A DNA stretch of 64,000 bases from Lautropia sp. (GTDB taxonomy: Bacteria; Pseudomonadota; Gammaproteobacteria; Burkholderiales; Burkholderiaceae_E), in assembly GCA_030530775.1 (NCBI GenBank), contig JAUMUG010000006.1:136645-200644 (forward strand), given 5' to 3'. Both the position numbers and the translations under genes were made by a program. This document shows positions 45,912-53,457 of this stretch, one piece after another. Within the stretch, counting starts at the first letter, position 1, and every line of letters starts with the position of its first letter. The notes below the pieces were generated by a model. That model had not been told where the DNA came from. It saw only the letters and a program-made list of their open reading frames with translations, and did no database searches.

Positions 45912-47445
45912 TCATTCCGGCCTGCCGACCCGAGCGGCAAAGGATGAAGCCAGGCAGAAGACCATCCGCCAGATCGACCACGATGCCGGCTTCGACGATG
46001 CGCCCGAGGCAGGCGAGGGCGTGCGCAAAGCACCCGACGACATAGCCGTCCGTGTGCACGACCTGACCAAGTGCTTCCTGCTCTACGACCGGCCCGCCCA
46101 CATGCTCAAACAGCAACTGCTCGGGCGCATCGCCAGGCTGACGGGCCGCCAACCACCACGCTACTTTCGCGAATATTGGGCACTGAAGGGCCTGAGCTTC
46201 GACATTCGCCGCGGCGAAGTCGTCGGCATCGTCGGCCGTAACGGTGCCGGTAAATCCACGCTGCTGCAGATCCTCTGTGGCACACTGTCGCCCACCGGCG
46301 GCCAGGTCGAACTGCGTGGTCGGGTGGCTGCCCTGCTCGAACTGGGCGCGGGCTTCAACCCCGAATTCACCGGTCGCGAAAACGTCTACTTGAACGGTGC
46401 CATCCTCGGCATCGGCAAAGACGAAATCGACCGTCGCTTCGCCGACATCGAGGCCTTTGCCGACATCGGCGAATTCATCGACCGGCCGGTCAAATCGTAC
46501 TCTTCCGGCATGTATGTGCGGCTGGCCTTTGCGGTGTCGGCCTGCGTCGAACCCGATATCCTGATCGTCGACGAAGCGCTGGCGGTGGGGGACGCCAAAT
46601 TCCAGGCCAAGTGTTTCCGCCGCTTCGAGGAACTCGTGGCCCGCGGTACCACCATCCTGCTCGTCACCCATTCCATCGACCAGATCACCCGCCACTGTGA
46701 CCGTGCCATCCTGCTCGAAGGTGGTGTCGTCCGCCTCGCAGGCTCGCCCAAGGACGTGGCCAATACCTATCTGGACCTGTTGTTCGGGGTCGATCGGCAA
46801 TATGACGCCTCGCAGGACGAGATGCCCCAGGCTGATCAGACCCGGGAGACCGGAGATACCCCAGTGGGCCGGGCGGCCGCCGCCGCGGATCCCGAGACAA
46901 CCCGGTCACCCGATTACAGTACCTTGGCCGGGCGTATCATCCGTCGTCCCGAGGGGCTTTTCGAGGAACGGCCCGGTTACAACAAGGACGAGTACCGTTG
47001 GGGCACCCGCGAGGTCGAAATCATCGATTTCATGGTGACGGCCGATGGGGGGGAGCACACCGTCAAACTCAAGACCGGTCAGCAGGTCATGGTGGCCGTC
47101 TGGGTGCGATTCCGGATCGATGTGTCTGCGCCCATCTTCGGGCTGACCATCAAGACACCCGATGGCGTGACGGTCTACGGCAGCAACTCCCGCGATTTTC
47201 CAGGAGGGCCGATCATGCCGGCCATACGGGCGGGCGAGCTGGTGCGCGTCGTCTTCCTGATGGACCTGAGGATCGGTGCCGGAGATTTTCTGATCTCGCT
47301 GGGCGTGGCCCAGGAAATCGGCGGAGGCGAAGTCGAGCCGCTGGACCGGCGTTATGACAGCGTACTGGTTCACGTCAGCCGTCAGTCACGTTGTCAGGGG
47401 TTGGCGGATTTTGATATGCGGGTAGAAGTCGAAGGGAAGTCATGA
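45901..47445 (+). CDS. wzt: Polysaccharide ABC exporter ATPase with C-terminal glycan-binding domain (Wzt)
   Basis: 514 residues. The ATPase follows a ~45-residue disordered start: Walker A GRNGAGKST (112-120), GAGFNPEFTGRENVYLNG, signature YSSGMYVRLAFA, Walker B ILIVDEALAVGD and switch VTHSIDQITRHCDRA. After a linker (~300-345) a beta-rich domain to the end (IIDFMVTADGGEHTVKLKTG, PIFGLTIKTPDGVTVYGSNS) matches the Wzt C-terminal carbohydrate-binding fold. In E. coli O8/O9a that domain recognises the modified end of the polymer, so this Wzt is expected to export only capped chains. It overlaps the next gene by ATGA, tying it to the probable capping enzyme. Confidence 0.95.
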   Translation: MSFDHSGLPTRAAKDEARQKTIRQIDHDAGFDDAPEAGEGVRKAPDDIAVRVHDLTKCFLLYDRPAHMLKQQLLGRIARLTGRQPPRYFREYWALKGLSFDIRRGEVVGIVGRNGAGKSTLLQILCGTLSPTGGQVELRGRVAALLELGAGFNPEFTGRENVYLNGAILGIGKDEIDRRFADIEAFADIGEFIDRPVKSYSSGMYVRLAFAVSACVEPDILIVDEALAVGDAKFQAKCFRRFEELVARGTTILLVTHSIDQITRHCDRAILLEGGVVRLAGSPKDVANTYLDLLFGVDRQYDASQDEMPQADQTRETGDTPVGRAAAAADPETTRSPDYSTLAGRIIRRPEGLFEERPGYNKDEYRWGTREVEIIDFMVTADGGEHTVKLKTGQQVMVAVWVRFRIDVSAPIFGLTIKTPDGVTVYGSNSRDFPGGPIMPAIRAGELVRVVFLMDLRIGAGDFLISLGVAQEIGGGEVEPLDRRYDSVLVHVSRQSRCQGLADFDMRVEVEGKS

Positions 47446-49406
47446 GCTACCAGAAGGATGCTGTTTACAACCTGTTTTACCGGCCAGAAGCCGAGGTCTT
47501 CGGTTATTCCGAAGGTGAGGTCGCGGAACGACGGCTGTTGGACATCGTGGAATCCGTCGAAGACCTCAGTTCGAGCTCGACGGCTTTGCTCGAACGGATC
47601 GATGACTGGTCCACCCGCTACCATTTCAGCCGCACGCGTCACTGTCTGTTGCGCCCGCTCGGCATCAAAACCGGAGACCGGGTGCTGGAGCTGGGCTGCG
47701 GTGCGGGCGCCATCACACGCTATCTGGGCGAAACCGGTGCAGAAGTCGTTGCGGTCGAAGGCAGCTTGGCCCGGGCCAAGGTGGCCGCGGCACGCTGCAA
47801 GGATTTGCCCAATGTCACCGTCATCGTCGACGATCTGCAGGCAGTCGACGTGGAAGGACGGTACGACTGGGTGACACTGATCGGTGTGCTCGAATATGCG
47901 GGGCTCTATTCAGGGGCCAAAGACCCACATCAGGCATATCTGGCTTCGGCCATGCGCTATCTGAAACCGGGCGGCAAGGTGGTCGTGGCTATCGAAAACC
48001 AGTTGGGGCTCAAGTACTTCAACGGTTGCGCCGAAGACCACCTCGGCAAGCCTTTTACTGGTATTCAGGATCTGTATGCGCCCAAGAAGGGCATTCGCAC
48101 TTTTGGTCGCCGGGCGCTTTCGAGGATTTTCGATCAAGCAGGCCTGACCGAACAGCAGTGGATGTATCCTTTTCCGGACTATAAAGTGCCGGTCGTGGTG
48201 CTGACCGACGAGGCGTTGCATCACCCTGGTTTCGAGGCGGTCGACCTTCTGGTGCGCAGCGATAGCGAGGACTATAGTGGAAACATGCTGCGCTTGTTTG
48301 ACGAAGCGCTCGTCAACCGTGTGTTGGCCCACAACGGCTTGCTGGCGGATTTCAGCAATTCTTTTCTGGTCGTCGCTTCCAAACCACAGACAGGCAAAGA
48401 CACGTCATCGTGGAGACCAGACGCCTTGGCCTGGACTTTTTCGGTCGCACTGCGCCAGCCTGGGCACTGGACCGAAACAACCTTCAAGGTCGAAGCAGAA
48501 GATCGGATCCGGGTCGGCAAACGCCGGCTGAATCCGGATGCGCCTCGATGTGTACCACTGTTCAATGACGAGACCATCTGCCTGGAACCTTCGGGATCCG
48601 ACTATGTACGGGCGCGGCAATTGACCTGGGAAGTGCTCGATGCGCACGTCCGCAGCGGTTCTCTGGAACCGATCGTCGACGCCTTGATGCCGTGGTGCAA
48701 GGCACTGTTGGCAGATGCCACCACCGAAGCCTCGCCCCTGAACCGTGGCGCCGCGCCTGCGGCGAGCGCGGACGAGTCGGCCGGACCCGCGGTGCGCAAT
48801 CTCTCCTTGGCAGGCAATGCAGTCGATTACATGCCCTTCAACGTGCTGATCGACGACTCGGGCAAATGGCATCTGATCGACCAGGAGTGGGTCGTTTCTT
48901 GTCGTGTGCCGGCAGGTTGGGTCGTGACGCGTGGCACGCTGCACGCATTGCACGTCGGTGTGGCGCCCAGGGATCACCTGGGGTCGATCGCGCGGGTCGT
49001 GATTTCTCTGCTGGATGCTTGCGGTCACTACGCCACCCGGGAGGATGTCGAACAGTGGATCGACATGGAAAGCCGCTTCCAATGGGCGTTGTCCGGGTTG
49101 CCCAGCCCACTGACACTGCCTACCTTCACCCAGCGTCCCTTCCAGCTGATGAGCGACACGGTCAGTTCACTGGAAGCGCAGATGCAGAGTTTGCAGGACT
49201 CTCTGGCGAGGGAACGGCAGGGGCGTGCCGAAACGTCCTTGCAATACACCGCGAAGAATGATGAATTGGTGGCTGCATTGACTCAGATCGACCAGTATCA
49301 ATCGCGCATCAAGCAGCTGGAAGACGAAAAAGAAATCTTGCTGAATTCCAAGAGCTGGCGCTGGTCGAAATGGCTGCGTGCAGTACGCAAGAAAACCCGT
49401 ATCTGA
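47442..49406 (+). CDS. Methyltransferase with kinase-like segment and C-terminal coiled coil, WbdD-like chain-capping candidate
   Basis: 654 residues. A class I SAM methyltransferase lies at the N-terminus: motif I VLELGCGAGAITRYLGE (81-97), then VVAVEGSLARAKVAA and WVTLIGVLEYAGLY. In the C-terminal half VDYMPFNVLIDDSGKWHLID (461-480) followed by QEW resembles a kinase catalytic loop and metal site (D462, N467, D480), though the HxD His is absent. Residues ~571-640 are a heptad coiled coil ending in a basic SKSWRWSKWLR tail. This order, methyltransferase-kinase-coiled coil, is that of WbdD, which stops O-antigen growth by end modification in ABC-exported polymannose systems. The kinase reading is inference; methyltransferase is firm. 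It is coupled to wzt by ATGA. Confidence 0.82.
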   Translation: MSYQKDAVYNLFYRPEAEVFGYSEGEVAERRLLDIVESVEDLSSSSTALLERIDDWSTRYHFSRTRHCLLRPLGIKTGDRVLELGCGAGAITRYLGETGAEVVAVEGSLARAKVAAARCKDLPNVTVIVDDLQAVDVEGRYDWVTLIGVLEYAGLYSGAKDPHQAYLASAMRYLKPGGKVVVAIENQLGLKYFNGCAEDHLGKPFTGIQDLYAPKKGIRTFGRRALSRIFDQAGLTEQQWMYPFPDYKVPVVVLTDEALHHPGFEAVDLLVRSDSEDYSGNMLRLFDEALVNRVLAHNGLLADFSNSFLVVASKPQTGKDTSSWRPDALAWTFSVALRQPGHWTETTFKVEAEDRIRVGKRRLNPDAPRCVPLFNDETICLEPSGSDYVRARQLTWEVLDAHVRSGSLEPIVDALMPWCKALLADATTEASPLNRGAAPAASADESAGPAVRNLSLAGNAVDYMPFNVLIDDSGKWHLIDQEWVVSCRVPAGWVVTRGTLHALHVGVAPRDHLGSIARVVISLLDACGHYATREDVEQWIDMESRFQWALSGLPSPLTLPTFTQRPFQLMSDTVSSLEAQMQSLQDSLARERQGRAETSLQYTAKNDELVAALTQIDQYQSRIKQLEDEKEILLNSKSWRWSKWLRAVRKKTRI

Positions 49407-49532
49407 GCCATCCCGCTCATGTAAAGCACATGGTCCGGCGGCAGGCTGGGCCATGCTCTGTCCGCCCCTGATCGATACCTTGGAATGCCCTCTTGGGCAA
49501 GCCGATTGTCAGACCCCGCATCGACCTCAATC

Positions 49533-52421
49533 ATGGATAACCTGATTCCCCAAGTGATTGCATTCCGTCCCAAGCGTCTGGTTGCGCCTTTCGAGCAAAG
49601 CTGCCATGTGCCTTTCGTTGCATGGCTGGTTCGGCAGCATCGTCCACGGCTTTTTCTTGAATTGGGGTCGACGACGGGCAATATTTATTTTGCCGTCTGC
49701 CAGGTGCTGGCCGAGCAGAAATGGTCCGGTCGTTGTTATGCCGTGTCCACCTGGCAAACGGATATTCCTGGCGGGCCGAGCGCAGAGCAGCTGTACTCGG
49801 ATTTTCGTGATTACAACGTCCGTACCTATGGTGCTTTTTCATGGATCACCCGGATGCGTCCCGATCAGGCATTGGTCAACGTCGATGGGGCGTCGCTCGA
49901 TCTGCTGCTGATCGATGGTTCTCTGAAGGCTGCCGATGGTTGCAACATGCGGGACTGGAAAGAGAAGCTCTCGGATCGTGCCATCGTACTGGTCGTCGGC
50001 ACACAGGCGGTCGATACAGCTGCCACCCGGTATTGGCAGCAACAGATCGGACAGGCGCCCGACGCATTCTTTCCGCATGCCGACGGTCTGGGGGTCTGGA
50101 TTCTAGGGGCTGGGGTACCGGACGAGATCCGGGCAGCAGTCCGTCGGAACGATACCGAAGCGGCGCACCAGCTTTTTCGGGCATTGGGAGAAGGAAGCCT
50201 GGGCATCTATCAAAGCAGTCATCTGCAGCCCGAGGTCGAGTCGTTGTCACGGCAGCTGGCGACTTGCAGTACCGAGTTGCTCGTTGCACGGCAGGAAGCC
50301 ATGGCGCAGCAGAGTGAACTGAAGGCTCTGAAGCAACGGCATGAGGAAGCCAGCCGATCGTTACGGGAGGTGTCGGATGGCTATCGGCAGGCCGTCACAG
50401 AAGTCGCGAGACTGAATGCGTCTTTGCAGGAGATCCAGAAGTCGTCCAGTTGGCGCGCTTCGGCGCCGATCCGTTGGGTTGGCGGTCCGTTGCGTCAGGC
50501 GCGCTACAAAGTAGGGGTGACCCGTCAGGCCATCGCCTTGCGAGGAGGCTACAAAGCTACCCTGGGGCAGACCTTGAATGTCTTGCGGCGTGACGGATGG
50601 CAAGGTATCCGTACCCGGTTCGGTGCAGCATTGAATCCGGTCTCGACCAGCGTTCCCGGCGCCCCCTTGCCCGAGTCGTTGTATCACGAGTGGCTGCTCC
50701 AGAACGATCCGATCGACGCGGCGACTCTGGCTACGTTGAAAGCACGTATCGAAGCACTGGATCTGAACACCCGTTTTTCCGTGGTGATGCCGGTCTACAA
50801 CCCGCCGCTCGACTTTCTGCGGCAGGCGATCGAATCCGTGCAGGCGCAGATTTATCCCCATTGGGAGTTCTGTATCGCCGACGATGCTTCGCCCCGGCAG
50901 GAAGTGAAGGACATGCTCAGCGAAATGGCTGCTGCTGATCCCCGGATCAAACTGGTGTTCTGTGAGCAGAACGGAGGCATTTCGGCAGCCTCCAATGCAG
51001 CCCTCGGGATCGCCACCGGTGATTTCGTGGCACTACTGGACAATGACGATCTGCTGTCGCCACATGCGTTGGCCTACATGGCACTGGCCGTTCATCAACG
51101 GCCGGATGCCGGGCTGTTCTATTCCGATGAAGACAAGATCAGTGAAGCCAACGTCAGGCACGATCCCTACTTCAAATGTCAGTTCAACTACGAGCTGTTC
51201 CTGGCGCAGAACATGATCAGCCACCTCGGAGTCTATCGCCGCGACGTGATGGAGCAGGTCGGGGGGTTTCGCAAGGGGTATGAGGGCGCTCAGGACTGGG
51301 ACCTGGCCTTGCGTGTCATCGAGACCATCGGTCATGACAAAGTGGTGCACGTTCCCCGGGTTCTGTACCATTGGCGTGTGCTGCCGGGTAGTACTGCGCT
51401 GGCTGTCGACCAGAAAGCCTATGCACTGAGCGCGCAGGAAAAAACGCTGAAGTCACACCTCGAGCGGATGGAACGGTCCGATAGCACCGTATCGCGTGTG
51501 CCAGGTTTTCCTGGTCTGCTGCGTGTCAGGCATGCCATCCCATCGCCGGCGCCGCGGGTCGGCATCGTGATTCCGACCCGCGATCGTTACGAATTGATTT
51601 CCACCTGCATCGATACCATCCTGCAAAAAACGCAATATCCGAACTACGAGGTGATAGTCGTCGATAACGGTACGACCGATGCGCAAACCCTGGCGTATTT
51701 CAAACAGATGGAACAGGATGTACGCGTCCGGATCATTCGGGCCGATATTCCCTTCAATTTCTCGAAGCTGGTCAATCTGGGGGCTGAGAGCTCGAGAGGT
51801 GAATATGTCGTCCTGTTGAACAACGACATCGAGATCATCCAGGCGGATTGGATCGAAGAAATGCTGTCGTTTGCCTGCCAGGACGGGGTAGGATGTGTGG
51901 GGGCACGACTGTGGTATCCCAATGGAACCATTCAACATGCCGGGGTGGTTCTGGGTATGGGCGGGGTTGCAGGTCATCCCCATATCGGCACACCGAAGGG
52001 CAGCCCCGGTTATTTTGGTCGGGCCGTGGTGCATCAGGTCTACAGCGCCGTTACCGCCGCCTGCCTCATGGTCAGAAAGTCCATCTACGAAGAAGTGAAG
52101 GGCTATGACGAGGCTCTGCAAGTTGCGTTCAATGATGTGGATTTCTGCATCAAAGTGCGTGAACAGGGCTATCGGAACATCTATACCCCGTTCGCTGAAT
52201 TCATCCACCATGAATCTGCCAGCCGGGGCTCCGATCTGGTCGGCGAGAAACGCGCTCGCTTCGTCAGTGAAGTCGAGTTGATGACTCAGCGTTGGGCATG
52301 GGCCTTTCAGAATGATCCTGCCTACAGCCTGAATCTGGCGCTGGACAGCGGTGATTTCTCGCTGGCCTGGCCGTCTCGGGTGGGAGAGGCCGTCATCAGC
52401 GAAACCCGGCGTCCAGCGTGA
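49533..52421 (+). CDS. Large glycosyltransferase with two GT2 domains
   Basis: 962 residues from the ATG at 49533 (MDNLIPQVIAF); a start at 49485 is open but adds no conserved sequence. An N-terminal SAM/cephalosporin-hydroxylase-like Rossmann domain (PRLFLELGSTTGNIYFAV, LLLIDGSLKAADG) is followed by a coiled coil (~235-300). Two GT2 (GT-A) domains come next: FSVVMPVYNPPLDFLRQAIE with LLDNDDLL near 502, and VGIVIPTRDRYELISTCIDT with LLNNDIEI near 763. Such bifunctional enzymes add two sugars or alternate linkages of a repeat. Both the coiled coil and the xSSSWRxSAPIRW motif echo the preceding methyltransferase, suggesting the two proteins meet. Donor unknown, possibly GDP-mannose given manC nearby. 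Confidence 0.9.
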   Translation: MDNLIPQVIAFRPKRLVAPFEQSCHVPFVAWLVRQHRPRLFLELGSTTGNIYFAVCQVLAEQKWSGRCYAVSTWQTDIPGGPSAEQLYSDFRDYNVRTYGAFSWITRMRPDQALVNVDGASLDLLLIDGSLKAADGCNMRDWKEKLSDRAIVLVVGTQAVDTAATRYWQQQIGQAPDAFFPHADGLGVWILGAGVPDEIRAAVRRNDTEAAHQLFRALGEGSLGIYQSSHLQPEVESLSRQLATCSTELLVARQEAMAQQSELKALKQRHEEASRSLREVSDGYRQAVTEVARLNASLQEIQKSSSWRASAPIRWVGGPLRQARYKVGVTRQAIALRGGYKATLGQTLNVLRRDGWQGIRTRFGAALNPVSTSVPGAPLPESLYHEWLLQNDPIDAATLATLKARIEALDLNTRFSVVMPVYNPPLDFLRQAIESVQAQIYPHWEFCIADDASPRQEVKDMLSEMAAADPRIKLVFCEQNGGISAASNAALGIATGDFVALLDNDDLLSPHALAYMALAVHQRPDAGLFYSDEDKISEANVRHDPYFKCQFNYELFLAQNMISHLGVYRRDVMEQVGGFRKGYEGAQDWDLALRVIETIGHDKVVHVPRVLYHWRVLPGSTALAVDQKAYALSAQEKTLKSHLERMERSDSTVSRVPGFPGLLRVRHAIPSPAPRVGIVIPTRDRYELISTCIDTILQKTQYPNYEVIVVDNGTTDAQTLAYFKQMEQDVRVRIIRADIPFNFSKLVNLGAESSRGEYVVLLNNDIEIIQADWIEEMLSFACQDGVGCVGARLWYPNGTIQHAGVVLGMGGVAGHPHIGTPKGSPGYFGRAVVHQVYSAVTAACLMVRKSIYEEVKGYDEALQVAFNDVDFCIKVREQGYRNIYTPFAEFIHHESASRGSDLVGEKRARFVSEVELMTQRWAWAFQNDPAYSLNLALDSGDFSLAWPSRVGEAVISETRRPA

Positions 52422-52437
52422 AAGGTTGTTGGTGCGT

Positions 52438-52462
52438 CTGCTTCGGTTTTTCAGCGAAGCAG
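52438..52462. other. Hairpin between convergent genes
   Basis: CTGCTTCG (52438-52445) pairs perfectly with CGAAGCAG (52455-52462) and straddles the stop codon of the minus-strand methyltransferase. The T-run lies in the loop, not after the stem, so it is a weak terminator candidate; still, only 29 bp separate the two convergent stops. Confidence 0.35.
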
Positions 52463-53407
52463 GCGTGACATCTTGTTGCGTATACGCGTTGCCAAGCGGA
52501 CAGACCGCTTGGAGATGGCTGCAGACGTGTTGGTGCCGGTAGTCGGGGACGGATCGGCCGAAGAGGCCGAAACGGCAGTCCTGTGCTTTCCGATCCCATA
52601 GACGATTTCCTGATCTATGGCCTGCAGCAGATCCATCCGAGACATGGCAGGTGTATCAGTCCCTCGTTTGCTCAGTGTCACAAAGAACTCGAACCCGGCG
52701 GTTGGATGAAAGCTGACTTCTTTCAACGGAATCAGTCCCAATGCATGCAAATCATGAATGATCAAGCGAAAAGAGCTGGGGACGAAACACCAGGCATGCA
52801 CATCCAGATAGGCACCGTTTTTTCTGACTGATTCCATGCCGTTCCGAGCGTCGTCCAGGGTGTGCACGAACTCGAACGTGCCTCGGTCATTGTCGTTCCA
52901 GGCGATCTGGCCGTTCTTTTTCACGACGTTCAGAAAGTACTCGGCAACGACGCCGGCAGTATGCACTCGTTCCTGATTGAAATGGGTATCGATGATGCGC
53001 GACAGCGGTGTGATCGGTCGGAAATGGTCGAAACAATAGCGTTTGTCCGGCACAGCGAGTGACAGCACACCGTCATCCTTCAGCAGGTCGGCACAGTCAT
53101 TCAGAAAACCGATCAGATCGGTGGTGTGCTCAATCAGATGTGAGGCGATGATCCAGTCATAGTGATTGCGCTGACCGACGAGATCGGTATAGCTGCCACC
53201 TTTCCAGACGAAATCCACCTCTTCGATGGCATCGAGGTCGACGCCGTGATCCTGGTATTTGTCGACCAGCCCCTCGCGGCTCATGTGATCGATGACGTGT
53301 ACATCGAAACCATCGCGCTTGGCGGCGATCGGACTGTGGCTGGGGCCGATTTCTATCCCCAGGCCATTTCGGTTGATGGATTGCAGAATGATGTCGGTTC
53401 GCTGCAT
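52451..53407 (-). CDS. Class I SAM-dependent methyltransferase, polysaccharide locus
   Basis: 318 residues from the ATG at 53407, with AGGAG ten bases upstream. The N-terminus GLGIEIGPSHSPIAAKRDGF is the SAM-binding loop in the form (GxEIGP) seen in polysaccharide-locus methyltransferases. DWIIASHLIEHTTDLIGFLN and LLKDDGVLSLAVPDKRYCFD give the post-II and motif III regions. A Ser/Thr tail ends in basic residues. It is the last gene of the minus-strand part and lies 50 bp behind the polytopic membrane protein. It may methylate a sugar of the glycan or a lipid-linked intermediate; the target is unknown. Confidence 0.87.
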   Translation of the reverse strand: MQRTDIILQSINRNGLGIEIGPSHSPIAAKRDGFDVHVIDHMSREGLVDKYQDHGVDLDAIEEVDFVWKGGSYTDLVGQRNHYDWIIASHLIEHTTDLIGFLNDCADLLKDDGVLSLAVPDKRYCFDHFRPITPLSRIIDTHFNQERVHTAGVVAEYFLNVVKKNGQIAWNDNDRGTFEFVHTLDDARNGMESVRKNGAYLDVHAWCFVPSSFRLIIHDLHALGLIPLKEVSFHPTAGFEFFVTLSKRGTDTPAMSRMDLLQAIDQEIVYGIGKHRTAVSASSADPSPTTGTNTSAAISKRSVRLATRIRNKMSRLLR

Positions 53408-53457
53408 GCGGATGGATCTCCTGGAAGGCTCGTGGTCCTGGGGTTCGGGACAGACGG

